NCBI GenBank assembly: GCA_963841205.1
Contig: CAWJCH010000002.1
Location: forward strand, 383,322-447,321
DNA from: CAWAWP01 sp963841205
GTDB lineage: Bacteria > Chloroflexota > Ktedonobacteria > Ktedonobacterales > JADMIN01
Direction: 5' to 3'
Length of the DNA stretch: 64,000 bases
The translations under genes and the position numbers were made by a program. The notes beneath the pieces are model-generated. The model had not been told where the DNA came from. It did not search any database and was given only the letters and a program-made list of their open reading frames with translations. Of this stretch, positions 28,401 through 36,965 are shown in pieces (the stretch's first letter is position 1; each line of letters starts with the position of its first letter).

Positions 28401-29864
28401 ACCGGCGGCGGCAGCGCCACGGTGCAGAGCTCGGTGGTCTACAACGGCTCCTACGCGCTCGGCCTCACCAACGCCAGCGGACAGGTCAGCGTCCTCTCCG
28501 AAAACCTCGCTAGCACCGGACAGACGAGCTCGTACACGCGCTTCTACTTCCAGATCAACTCCACCGTCGGCACCTCCACCCTCGCGCAGGGCAAAGACGC
28601 CAGCGGCAACCTGATGTGGGCCATCGTCTACGACAAGGGTCGTCAGGGACTCGAAGCCTACCTGTGGAACGGTGCGCGCGGTCGCCTCGATCTCTACACC
28701 GCGATGGGGATCGTCGCGCCGAACACGTGGTACGCGGTCGAGCTCTACGACAATGAGCAGACCGCCGGCTCCGGCATCCTCTACTTGAATGGCAACAACG
28801 TCGCCTCGAACAGCGGCGACCTCTCGACGACGCAGACCTACAGTCAACTGTCCCTCTTGAACGAGACGCCCGGCAGCATCTACTTCGATGAGGTCAAGGT
28901 CGCGAATAGCTACAACGGCCTCGTCGGCGGTCCGCCACCGGCGCCCGCGGCGGTGGCCAGCCCGAACCCGGCGACCTTCGCGAGCCAGCAAATCAACACG
29001 TCGAGCGTGCCGATGCTGATCACCATCACCAATTCCGGTAGCGCGAACCTGGTGATCTCCTCCGTGAGCATCAGCGGGACGAACGCTAGCGAATTCACCG
29101 TCAGCGGCGGAAACTGCGGCGGCGCAACGGTCACGCCCGGCACGAGTTGCACCGTCGCCGTGGTCTTCACGCCGACTGCCCTGGGCTCGCGCACCGCGAC
29201 CCTCTCCTTCACCGACAACGCCGCGGGCAGCCCACAGCAAGCGACGTTGATCGGTACGGGGAGCGCGCCCCCGCCTCCACCTCCGCCTCCTGGGACATAC
29301 ATCAGCGACGGCTTTGAGGGCGGTTCCCTCAGCGCCTGGAATCCAGGTGGCACGGGGCAAGCCACGGCGCAGACGTCGGTGGTCAACAGCGGCACCTACG
29401 CCGCCGCGCTCACCAACACCAGCGGCCAGTACGAGATCTTGCAGCAGAATCTCGCGGGCGGCGCCCAGTCGCTCACGTATACCCGCTTCTACTTCCGCTA
29501 CACGGCAGGCATGGGCACCAGCACGATCGCCACGGGCACCAATTCGAACGGGTCCAACGTGTTCGCCCTCGTGTTCGACGCCGGCAGGCAAGGCATCGAC
29601 GGCTACTTCTGGAACGGCGCCGGCGCCAGGTTCGACCTCTACACGAACACCAACGTGCTGACGCCGGACACCTGGTACGCCATCGAGATCCAGTTCAACG
29701 AGGCGACGTCGGGCACGGCGACGATCTACATCAACGGCACAGCCGTCGCGACGGCAAGCGGAGACATGTCCACCGCCGCCGCGTATGGACGACTGTACCT
29801 CTGGAACGAGTCCGCCGGCACGATCTACTACGACGATGTGAAGGTCGCCAACACGTTCATCTGA
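25482..29864 (+). CDS. Large secreted protein: DMFase-beta-like domain plus LamG-like and choice-of-anchor-D repeats
   Basis: A 1,460-residue exported protein starting at an ATG 10 bases after AGGAGG. A signal peptide (about 20-52) is followed by a domain (about 55-520) resembling the C-terminal part of N,N-dimethylformamidase beta subunits, with VSFDRPF, YPMVRWAEEQGYDIAY, SVGHDEYWS and a YW.IRFEP motif. A run of nine prolines (near 529) leads into three LamG-like beta-sandwiches beginning DGFESG/DGFEGG (about 540-740, 955-1147 and 1269-1460). Between these lie three Ig-like choice-of-anchor-D/ASPM-SPD-2-Hydin domains. The C-terminal repeats probably bind surface glycans. The catalytic activity of the first domain is unproven. 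Confidence 0.8.
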   Translation: MYQRHQPAASPRRHQPGSTDMHTSRAGRIAGVFMLALALATSAGIFAVAPTARAAADTGTLNAIQQENTLPGDPTWNNFSANPNLQALSGYGSQISVNHGQSIDFYVTTTSASVQIRIYRTGWYSGVGARLVTTMGTYVGVNQPACPIDRTTGMVSCANWTKTATLSVPSTWVTGVYLAKLIDSNGDMSYIVFVVRDDGGHEALAFQTSVTTYQAYNIYGGLSLYTNTTNGSVFSAPHAVKVSFDRPFDAGNGAGQYLSYEYPMVRWAEEQGYDIAYQTDVDTSSGSTPLTNHEAFISVGHDEYWSKGMRDNVQSAINHGVNVAFFSANTCYWQIRFEPDAAGTPNRIEVGYKDFATDTTFPGPDPQFGVNNAIVTTNWRDPTVNQPENALIGVMYENSDQNPTSTYVVQNASNWVYANTGFVNGSQVPGIVGYEYDKTGWAGAPDPAGLTILSNSPVVAVCDEPDECFNNGNSFSNSTIYTAASGAMVFAAGTIEWSWGLDNFPNRNFADAGIQQTTANILYRFTNGTPPPPPPPPPAGTYLADGFESGNMTQWSGPWGTGQGTAESTDVNSGSYAASLTNTASGSYTYLYQDLYGGGHAQTYTRFYFKLSGVTGSPTLAVGEVNTGNNIYKNAWSIFYDAGQKRLDVYFGNGAGTTIPAIYTAANTVNPNGWNAVELYVNQATSGGAQVWLNGVSAGSTGTVDLSYAPSYSRMLLYNDQPGAVEFDDVKVSNAYNGLVPVSLSPASLDYGTVQVGTSATKTETLTNTGSTPLTVSGVTLGGANPGDFSKGTDTCSGATVQGGAMCTVAVKFTPTAGSLRGATLTFSAGGIPQTINLTGTGGAPAVSLSTTSVNFKTVTLGSSSPATPITLSNTGTLPLSITSIAITGSNPGDFSQSSTCPMGASTLAAGASCTINVTFTPTATGSRGATLVITDNAPGGPQTAALAGASLPAGTYLQDGFESGNAALWTVPTGGGSATVQSSVVYNGSYALGLTNASGQVSVLSENLASTGQTSSYTRFYFQINSTVGTSTLAQGKDASGNLMWAIVYDKGRQGLEAYLWNGARGRLDLYTAMGIVAPNTWYAVELYDNEQTAGSGILYLNGNNVASNSGDLSTTQTYSQLSLLNETPGSIYFDEVKVANSYNGLVGGPPPAPAAVASPNPATFASQQINTSSVPMLITITNSGSANLVISSVSISGTNASEFTVSGGNCGGATVTPGTSCTVAVVFTPTALGSRTATLSFTDNAAGSPQQATLIGTGSAPPPPPPPPGTYISDGFEGGSLSAWNPGGTGQATAQTSVVNSGTYAAALTNTSGQYEILQQNLAGGAQSLTYTRFYFRYTAGMGTSTIATGTNSNGSNVFALVFDAGRQGIDGYFWNGAGARFDLYTNTNVLTPDTWYAIEIQFNEATSGTATIYINGTAVATASGDMSTAAAYGRLYLWNESAGTIYYDDVKVANTFI

Positions 29865-29936
29865 AATCTTCTGAAATCGTCGGCGCTGATGCCCCGACTG
29901 TAGTCGCGGGAGGAGGCGCCGCCCCATTTCGCATGA

Positions 29937-30085
29937 TATACTGGCTGCATACCGCAGGGCCTGCGGGAATTTACGCCTGAGGAGCGAAGCCGACAATCAA
30001 GGCTTCAATGCTCGTGTAAGACTCTCCTGGCTTGCCTCGAGAGCGGTGAGCAGCCCAGGAATCCCCCGGCTACAGCCGTGGGGAG
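29937..30085 (+). mobile_element. Relic of an IS605/IS1341 element: 3' end of tnpB with right-end hairpin
   Basis: The hairpin at 30059-30085 differs at only a few positions from the right end of the complete element at 53488-53514 (opposite strand). Upstream, one frame reads AGPAGIYA then a stop and KPTIKASMLV, which resembles the tail of TnpB proteins. No tnpB body or tnpA is present. A TATACT box lies at 29937-29942. The segment could still encode an omega-RNA-like transcript, but this is inference. Confidence 0.5.
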
Positions 30086-30762
30086 CGGCCAACTAGCAGC
30101 ACGCTGGCGCCGAAGCCCTTTTGGCGAGGGCGGCTACTCCTCCGGGATCTGGCCGCCCTCGCCGCTTTCCTCGCGCCGATTTGTCGCCGCTGGAGGATCA
30201 CGGCACTGCAGCTTTGGCGTGCATGGCCAGAGATCGCTTGCTAACGATCTCACGATCTCGCCTGAGCACTTGGACGTCGGCGATGGGCGCCGAGCACGAT
30301 GGGCGCCGAGCACGATCGGCCCCGGCCTTATGGGCTCTTGCTATTCACCGCGGCCGGGGGCCTCGCCCCGGCCCCTCGACCGGCCAGGTGGGGGGACGCG
30401 CGAGCGCCAGTGTCCGACGTACAGAAGGAACGACCACCGGGCCGGGGCGCGGCAATAGCTACGCAAGGCTTGGTATGGCACGTGGAAAAGTCGCCAGCCG
30501 CGCGCTCGGCGTTCCCCCCTCCGCCGGTGATCCCCCTCTCCTCGCGGGAGGGGGGATGAAGTCCGCCCATCCAAGGCACAAGGTCGATCATCGCGTCGCG
30601 CGAGACCAGACCGCGATCCTACGCGATCCGGTGGAGTCCCACCCGACTCTGCGTTCGATCAGGTGAACCGGAGGACCTATGAAGCAAAGCGCCCCGCGCA
30701 CGGCAAGACCACTCGCCACGCGGCGCCCCATGGTCCCGGCTGCGCGCGCCGCGCACTTCAGC
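30086..30762. other. Intergenic, with one palindromic repeat
   Basis: No supported gene. A palindrome of the CCCCCTCTCC/GGAGGGGG family lies at about 30529-30560, followed by a partial GAAGTCCGCC motif of another repeat family. Confidence 0.5.
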
Positions 30763-31044
30763 TCAACGTATCGGGCGAGGTGAGCGGAACCCCGACCCCA
30801 CCGTCTCCCGCGCGGTCCGCGCTACGCGAGAAACCTGACTGGCACGAACGTAACACACCGTCTGCGACATGGGGAACCGGAGCCGCAGGAGCGGATCGGC
30901 GAGGCGCGTGCCATAGAGGCGATCGATGATGCCTTCATCGCCTGCGGCCAGACCGAGGTTGGGAAGATCGAGACACAGAGAGACGTCATCACCCGCGCGC
31001 AGCACGAGACCACCTCCGACACACGATGATGCCTTGATCGTCAT
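30763..31044 (-). CDS. Small KOW/DUF4926-like protein
   Basis: A 93-residue protein. The ATG at 31044 follows GGAG by 8 bases. The core reads GDDVSLCLDLPNLGLAAGDEGIID then RLRFP and a C-terminal YVRASQVSRV. This matches the small beta-barrel pattern of DUF4926/KOW-like proteins (valine-leucine strand, LP..GL..GD.G turn). Function unknown; such proteins are often found next to toxin-like or regulatory genes, but none is adjacent here. It lies alone between an IS relic and the flippase gene. Confidence 0.55.
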   Translation of the reverse strand: MTIKASSCVGGGLVLRAGDDVSLCLDLPNLGLAAGDEGIIDRLYGTRLADPLLRLRFPMSQTVCYVRASQVSRVARTARETVGSGFRSPRPIR

Positions 31045-31271
31045 ATGAAAATCTCCGCGCACCAGCGGGACGAAACGGTGAATGAGCAGCCAGAAGCATG
31101 CCGAAACCAGGAGTGCTGCAGCGTCGCTTGCTGGCTTGGAAACCCGGCATCGATGCCGCTCGCTGCAACCGATCCCCCAGCGCGCCAAGTAGCCTGGCCG
31201 GGGATCTCGCGCAGGAGGCGACGTTGCTCATCGTGCTTCATAGGCGCCCCGATGACGAGATATCACACACA

Positions 31272-33653
31272 TCATTCGAAGAGCGGGCGGAAGTCGAGGG
31301 TGTACGATGGATCACGCACCTTGCGCCGGCTCACGGGTCGCGCAGGCACTCCGCCGACGACGGTGAACGGCTCGACGTCGCGGGCGACGACGGCCCCCGC
31401 CATCACCACGGCCCCCTCGCCGATCGTCACGCCCGCCAGGATCGTCGCGCGCACCCCGATCCAGGCGCGATCGCCGATCACGATCGGCTTGTACTCGTCC
31501 GTGAACTCCGCGGAGTTCATGTCGTGCGTGCCGGTGATCAGCCATGCCCCCGCCGAGATACTGACGTGTTCGCCGATCAGCAAGCCACCGGTGGTGTAGA
31601 GATAGCAACCAGTGTTGATTACGGTGCCCGCCCCGATCCGCACGCCCTTGCCGCTCGTGCGGATGCCAGCCATCTGCACCTGCTGCCCCATCAAAACCGA
31701 TGCCTTGTGTCCGACCTGCCACCCCAGCACACGACGATACCAGCCATGCCGGACCCAATATAGCGGGACATGGTCGATGATGTGGTTCGTTGCGTACTTC
31801 ACGGACGCCGCCGCGAACCTCTTCACCTCCCCCCTGACGGAGCGTCGCGCGGTGACCGGGGCGCGATCTGGGTCCAGCGAGTCCACGGCGGCAGGTCGTG
31901 CTACCCGTCTTTCCACCTCTTCGACCGCACCTACTTGTTGAGGGGTACGGCCGTGCACCTCCCGTGCATTCGCGCTCCGCGGCTTGGTGGGCGACGCGAG
32001 AGGTGACGACGCCATCGCCAAGGAGATCGCCGGCTCGCGCTTCCGGCCACTCAACGCGTAGGCGACCTGCGCACGAACAGCGTCTACTGATTGCTTCAGG
32101 CGATACGACACGATTCGCGGGCGAGCGGCCGCAACACTGGCGAACGCAGGTGCACCGAGTTGGGCCGGTGCGTCGCTGAGGACACCCTCCACCTGCCCCG
32201 AGGATGCCACCACTTTGCGCGCCGCCTTCGATCGAACCGCGCCGATGAGCGCGTCGATATCGGCGCGAGGGATGGTCCGCAGCAGCGTCGCGGCGACGAG
32301 GTAGACTGCAGCCCCGACCGGCACGATCACGAGGATCGATGTCTGCAACATCAGCATGAGCACCATGCCCATCACTCCAGATGCGACGAGCGCCTTGGCC
32401 GCCACCGGAATGCTCCGCATCGGCGCCAGCGCCCGCGGGATCAGCAGCAGCGAGAGGCACAGCAAGAGCAGCTCGGTCAGCGACGTCGTGATCGCCGCGC
32501 CGACGTGCTGGTAGCGCGGAATGAGCAGCAGGTTGAGCCCGAGGTTGAACACCAGCGCGATCGCCGCCAGCACCGTGATCTTGCGCTCCTGTTTCGTGCT
32601 CATCAGGATCGTGGTGCAGGCGGTGTTGATGTAGAGAAAGACGATACCTGGCGCGAGCGCTCGCAGCGACGGCACCGCCGGATCGAACTCGTGATTATGG
32701 TAGAGAAAGCTGATGATCGCGGGCGCCGCGACGATGATCCCCGTGGCAATCGGCAGCGCACAGACGAGGAGGAAGTTGACCGTCTTCTCGATGGCAACCC
32801 GCAGCTGCTGCTCCGACGTTGCCGAATACTTCGCGAAGTTGGGGTACATGATCGCCATCACGACGATATTGGGCAGGAAGACGAGCGTATCGAAGAGCCG
32901 ATAGCCCGCGCCATACCAGCCGACGGTCGCCGCGTTCGTCATCAGCGAGAGGAGCACCGTGTCAATGCGATAGTAGATCACCCCCAACACGCCGTACATG
33001 AGGAACGGTATCCCCGTGCGCAGCAGCGATCTGGCGACCGCCCAGTCCACCTTACTGGCGCGCCCCTCGATGCGGAAGAACCACACCGCCTGCCACACGG
33101 CATTGGCAATCGCGCTGCCGAACAAGACCCACGCCATCGCCTCGACGTTCGCCCCGCCGCGCAGGAGCAGGATACCCACGACGGCGGCGAGCCCCTTCTC
33201 GATCACCGTCCCCAGCGCGGGAAAGACGGTGCGCTGCATGGCGTTGTGTAGCGCACCGAACGTACTCGATATCGAGGTGCCGAACAGCACCAGGGTGCAG
33301 ATCACGACGAGGGTGCGTTGCTCGTCGCTATAGCCCAGCACCCAGGCCAAGAAAAGGCTGAGCAGGCAGAGCGCACACCACATCGCGAGCTTGAGCGCAA
33401 GGGCGTTGGTCAGATAGCTGCGGGCCCTCTCGGGCGCCTGCGCCACGTCGCGCACGATCTGCTGGTTGAAGCCGAACTCCAACGGAAAGCCGATCAGCGA
33501 GGCGAACGTGATCGCGAAGAATAATTCGCCGAATTTCACGTCCCCGAGGAAACGACCATACGCCGCGGTGAGCAGCAGCGTCGACGTCCAGGTGACGACC
33601 TGGCCGGCGAGCGAGACCACCGTATTGCCGACGATGCGCCGTAGACCCTGCAT
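31272..33653 (-). CDS. Wzx-type flippase fused to a hexapeptide acetyltransferase
   Basis: A 793-residue fusion. Residues 1-465 form a polysaccharide exporter of the MOP superfamily with about twelve to fourteen membrane helices, starting with RRIVGNTVVSLAGQVVTW. Residues 470-610 are a polar Ala/Arg/Ser-rich linker. Residues 620-793 form a left-handed beta-helix O-acetyltransferase like WcaF, with the catalytic histidine in TGTHDMNS and repeats such as IGDRAWIGVRATIL and IGEGAVVMAGAVV. It would flip the lipid-linked repeat unit and acetylate it on the cytoplasmic side. The ATG lies 4 bases after the ATP-grasp stop codon, so the two are coupled. The fusion looks genuine: a single frame with no stop through the linker. 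Confidence 0.87.
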   Translation of the reverse strand: MQGLRRIVGNTVVSLAGQVVTWTSTLLLTAAYGRFLGDVKFGELFFAITFASLIGFPLEFGFNQQIVRDVAQAPERARSYLTNALALKLAMWCALCLLSLFLAWVLGYSDEQRTLVVICTLVLFGTSISSTFGALHNAMQRTVFPALGTVIEKGLAAVVGILLLRGGANVEAMAWVLFGSAIANAVWQAVWFFRIEGRASKVDWAVARSLLRTGIPFLMYGVLGVIYYRIDTVLLSLMTNAATVGWYGAGYRLFDTLVFLPNIVVMAIMYPNFAKYSATSEQQLRVAIEKTVNFLLVCALPIATGIIVAAPAIISFLYHNHEFDPAVPSLRALAPGIVFLYINTACTTILMSTKQERKITVLAAIALVFNLGLNLLLIPRYQHVGAAITTSLTELLLLCLSLLLIPRALAPMRSIPVAAKALVASGVMGMVLMLMLQTSILVIVPVGAAVYLVAATLLRTIPRADIDALIGAVRSKAARKVVASSGQVEGVLSDAPAQLGAPAFASVAAARPRIVSYRLKQSVDAVRAQVAYALSGRKREPAISLAMASSPLASPTKPRSANAREVHGRTPQQVGAVEEVERRVARPAAVDSLDPDRAPVTARRSVRGEVKRFAAASVKYATNHIIDHVPLYWVRHGWYRRVLGWQVGHKASVLMGQQVQMAGIRTSGKGVRIGAGTVINTGCYLYTTGGLLIGEHVSISAGAWLITGTHDMNSAEFTDEYKPIVIGDRAWIGVRATILAGVTIGEGAVVMAGAVVARDVEPFTVVGGVPARPVSRRKVRDPSYTLDFRPLFE

Positions 33654-33657
33654 AGTG

Positions 33658-34848
33658 TTAGTGTTCTTTCCTGCCGATTTTCCGGCCAATCCCTCGTGAG
33701 AGCGCCACCGCAAGGTCGCCGCCCGCCGGCACCGGATCGCGCCAATCCAACACCGAAAAGACCGTCTTCCCCGGCAGCGAGCGCAGATACTTCGCCGGCG
33801 TCGAGATGCCCGCGCGGATCTCCTGCAGCCCCGCCGGCACGTCGGTCAAGGCCCGCATCCAGCGGGCTCCATACGCCGGGCGCAGCTCGATGGGTGCATC
33901 ACCCATCAGGTCGCGGTACTGCATATACGGGAAGTCCAGCCCGCACGCGCGACATAGTGAATGCCAGCCCCACGGGCGCACGTTGATGTCGAGCAGCTTG
34001 TATTGCCCGTCACGCCGATCCAACTTGAACTCCACCTCGAGCATCCCGGTCACGCCCATGTGGGCGATCAACCGGCTCGCGAGCTCCGTCAGCCCGGCGA
34101 TCTCGACGGCCTCCACGAAGCTGCTCCCCAGGCCGTAATCGATGGGGTATTGCCGCGTGCGGCGCGCCGTCATGCTCGACACGATCCGCCCATCCTTGCA
34201 ATAGGCGGCGACGGAGACCTGCGACATCCCACCGCCGGGGATCACCTCTTGCACCATGATCTCGTCGGTGGGCATCACGGCCACCGCCACGCGATACTGC
34301 TGGATCAGCTGGTCGAGGCTTGCCGCGGGCAGTGCCTTCAGGCGTATCGCGTATTGCAGGCGGGTCGAGATGGATGGCTTGATGATCACGGGATAGGTGA
34401 GGTCGAGGGCGCCGAGATCCGCCTCGCTCGCGGGATAGGACGTGCGCGGGCAGGGGACGCCCGTCTCGCGCGCCATTTGGTAGGTGAGTTGCTTATCCCC
34501 CGCCCACCGGATCACGTCCCACCCTTGCGTCGCCAGACGGTAGACGCGCCCCAACGCCTCGGTATTGCGCGCGACCAGCTCGACGACCTCGTCCTGCAGC
34601 GGCAGCAGCACCCAACCCTCGACGTGCTGCTCCGCGGCGAGTTGGACGAGATAGTCCACGAACTCGGGACGATCCATCGCGCCCGCCCACCTGAAATGCT
34701 TGCGCGTGTAGCGCGAAAACCAGGCCGAGCGCGGAATATTATCGATGACAATGCTCGGAATGCCGTGGCGACCGAGGCTGCGCACCACACCCAGCGCTTT
34801 GAAGTCGCTCCCCAGCACCACCGCACCGGCGCGAGGTCCGTCCCACAT
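33658..34848 (-). CDS. ATP-grasp ligase
   Basis: A 396-residue ATP-grasp enzyme. The N-terminal Rossmann-like part begins AVVLGSDFKALGVVRSLGRHG. The ATP-grasp region has YPVIIKPS (adenine/phosphate-binding Lys), the EIMVQEVIPGGG strand, and LEVEFKLD and LLDINVRPWGWHSL with the Mg-binding Glu and Asn. This is the architecture of carboxylate-amine ligases of the D-aspartate ligase/PylC kind. The start follows GGAGGAGGG. It is directly coupled to the flippase-acetyltransferase. It may attach an amino acid or amine to a sugar acid of the EPS; the substrate is an inference. Confidence 0.85.
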   Translation of the reverse strand: MWDGPRAGAVVLGSDFKALGVVRSLGRHGIPSIVIDNIPRSAWFSRYTRKHFRWAGAMDRPEFVDYLVQLAAEQHVEGWVLLPLQDEVVELVARNTEALGRVYRLATQGWDVIRWAGDKQLTYQMARETGVPCPRTSYPASEADLGALDLTYPVIIKPSISTRLQYAIRLKALPAASLDQLIQQYRVAVAVMPTDEIMVQEVIPGGGMSQVSVAAYCKDGRIVSSMTARRTRQYPIDYGLGSSFVEAVEIAGLTELASRLIAHMGVTGMLEVEFKLDRRDGQYKLLDINVRPWGWHSLCRACGLDFPYMQYRDLMGDAPIELRPAYGARWMRALTDVPAGLQEIRAGISTPAKYLRSLPGKTVFSVLDWRDPVPAGGDLAVALSRGIGRKIGRKEH

Positions 34849-35010
34849 CAATCGTCCCTCCTCCACCTCACCGTGCGCCGGACCACCGCACACCACCCGC
34901 CGTACGCCCATCCGCGCGGGATCGCACGCCGCCCCGAATTTCGCGGAAGCCACCCCCGCCACCGCGAGGCTACGCACACCGAGCCCGCCGCGCCATCTCT
35001 GCTCTGCGAT

Positions 35011-35112
35011 AAGCGGACTTCATTCCGCGCCCGCCGCACGCCGGCACGTCAGTCCCGCGATCCCCTCCACGCCGTCCCCTCGCCCCCGCGCGGAGAGGCG
35101 AGGGGGTGAGAA
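35011..35112. repeat. Two adjacent palindromic repeats
   Basis: Bases 35011-35068 hold a diverged copy of the GCGGACTTCA/GCCGGCAC double-hairpin repeat. Bases 35075-35112 hold a palindrome of the CCCCTCGCC/GGCGAGGGGG family. They sit in the 325-base gap between the ATP-grasp and FAD-oxidoreductase genes. Confidence 0.65.
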
Positions 35113-35173
35113 ACCCCGCACCCCCGCCGACACGCATTCAGCGCAGCGGGGCACGTTGCGCGGTATGGCCACC

Positions 35174-36337
35174 TCAGGCGACGCGAGCCGCATGCGACGC
35201 AATCGCCGGAGCGCTCACTTTCGCGCCCGCCACGAAGCGGCAGATCGGGCCGAAATTGAAGTTCGCTAGCGCGCCCACGAAGTGCAAGCCCGGCACGGAC
35301 GACTCGAACGAGCGCGAGAGCACGGGCAACCCGTCGTTCGCCTGAATCTGGGCCTGGAGGGCGTCATCCACGAAATCGATCTGCGTGACGTCCGGCCTGT
35401 AGCCCGTCCCGCAGAACACGTGGTCCACGAGACGATCCGTGCCGTCGCTGAGCTCCAGCCGCAGCCGATCGCCGCTCGGGGTGGCGCGGTTCACCTCCAC
35501 GTTCTCGGTGATCGAGATCACGCCGTCAACCCGCGTCCGCAGCCACGTTGCGCCGGCGGGGCGGATCGCGCGCTGGTCAACCGTAAACCGCGTTTCGTTG
35601 GGCAGGAGGCGGAAAACCTGCGGATACGAGATCAACCAGTTAAGTCCCGGCGGGCCTACGTCGCTGGAAGGATAAAAGATATGCTTGGCCGGACCGGTGT
35701 AGCGATACAGTTTGCGATCGATCCAGATCACGTCCGCCCGCGCCAAGACCTCGACCTCCGCGCCGACCTCGTGCAGCATCGCCGCCCATTCCAGCGCGCT
35801 CTGCCCGTGCCCGACGACGGCCACCGTCTTCCCCTTGAACCGCGACAGATCCGCGAAGCGCGACGTATGCGAGACGAACTCGTCGGGCACGCCCTCGAAG
35901 ACTTGCGGCAGGTACGAAAACGGGCCGATGCCAACCGCCAGGACCACCCGCGAAGCCATCACCGTCCGGCCGTCGGCCATCTCCAGGCGGAAACGGCCGC
36001 CGTCGCGGACGAGATGCTTCACGAACGTCGGATCGATGTCCGGCACCAGCTGCTCTTGGTACCACTTCCCGTACGCGAGGAAATACGGCAGCGGGATCGG
36101 GTCCTGCTTCGTCGTCCCCGTCGCCTCGGCGAAGTCCGAGAGCGTATGTCCGCCGAACCCGTCGCGCAGCGTCGCCGCGCTCCACACGGACTTGAGGAAC
36201 ATCGCGTTCGGCATGCCCTGCCAAAACTCCATCGCCTTGCCAAAGACGACCGTCGGCACGTTGCGCGCCTTCAGGTGAGCCGCCACGGTCAGGCCATACG
36301 GCCCCGCGCCGATCACCGCCACTGGATCACGATCCAC
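35174..36337 (-). CDS. FAD-dependent oxidoreductase (flavin monooxygenase-like)
   Basis: A 387-residue flavoprotein. The GTG at 36337 was chosen because GGAGG lies 7 bases upstream and the FAD motif VIGAGPYGLTVAAHL starts 6 residues later. A second Rossmann motif for NADPH reads VVGHGQSALEWAAML (near 175), and a C-terminal motif reads VFCGTGYRPDV. This is the two-dinucleotide build of flavin-containing and N-hydroxylating monooxygenases. The substrate is unknown. It lies upstream of the ATP-grasp and flippase genes in the same direction and may belong to the same tailoring set. Confidence 0.85.
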   Translation of the reverse strand: MDRDPVAVIGAGPYGLTVAAHLKARNVPTVVFGKAMEFWQGMPNAMFLKSVWSAATLRDGFGGHTLSDFAEATGTTKQDPIPLPYFLAYGKWYQEQLVPDIDPTFVKHLVRDGGRFRLEMADGRTVMASRVVLAVGIGPFSYLPQVFEGVPDEFVSHTSRFADLSRFKGKTVAVVGHGQSALEWAAMLHEVGAEVEVLARADVIWIDRKLYRYTGPAKHIFYPSSDVGPPGLNWLISYPQVFRLLPNETRFTVDQRAIRPAGATWLRTRVDGVISITENVEVNRATPSGDRLRLELSDGTDRLVDHVFCGTGYRPDVTQIDFVDDALQAQIQANDGLPVLSRSFESSVPGLHFVGALANFNFGPICRFVAGAKVSAPAIASHAARVA

Positions 36338-36965
36338 CGTCAAACCTCCGCCACCACTATCTGTCGGGATGTTTCGGCACGATACCAAACGAGGACCCGC
36401 GCTTCATGAGCACGCCGGATGCCCTCACAACTTCGATCGGTGCAAACGCCACCGAGATCAGCGTATGCGTTGAACGTGTGTTTTTGATGTCGAATCGGGT
36501 GAAGGATCAGTTATTACGGGCCATATCGATTCGAATCGCGTCAAGGGGCGCTCCGTCAGGCTATCAAGACGAGGCAGCCCGCGGTAACGTCTCACCCGCC
36601 GCCTCCGCGGGTACTCTCCTCCCCACGCCGCCAGCAGCGACGACGTGTTTCCTCTCCGCGCAACGATGTGCCACCGCCGCGCGTCCTAACACAATGCGGC
36701 ATAATGCGCTGCGGGATCAGGCCCACCAGGACCCGCGACGTTGTCGGCCTGGCATCACCTCTCTATGGCGTACTCAACTCGACACAGGTAAGCGGCATGG
36801 TGGGGTGGCGTGCGGTGGAAGCGGACGGTCGCGGGAGCCATGCACGACACGTCAACGAGAGTCGCATTTTCGACACTGCATCACCACCGCCTCGCACACG
36901 CATTTGCGACTTCCGACGTTGTAGCCTACATCACGTGTTAAGGACCGCTCAGGAGGCAATACACC
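36338..36965. other. Divergent intergenic region
   Basis: About 630 bases before the EPS operon. A 172-residue frame (36406-36924) is open but has low-complexity composition, no domain and no clear ribosome-binding site, so it is not called. The promoter of the operon should lie here. Confidence 0.45.

Noticed and set aside
28353..29996. 547-residue minus-strand frame opposite the large exoprotein
   Set aside because: Antisense shadow; composition biased and no domain.
30121..30666. 181-residue frame in the gap after the IS relic
   Set aside because: No ribosome-binding site, Arg/Pro/Gly-biased composition and overlap with a palindromic repeat.
36406..36924. 172-residue open frame before the EPS operon
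   Set aside because: Low-complexity composition, no recognisable domain, weak start; likely open by GC content.
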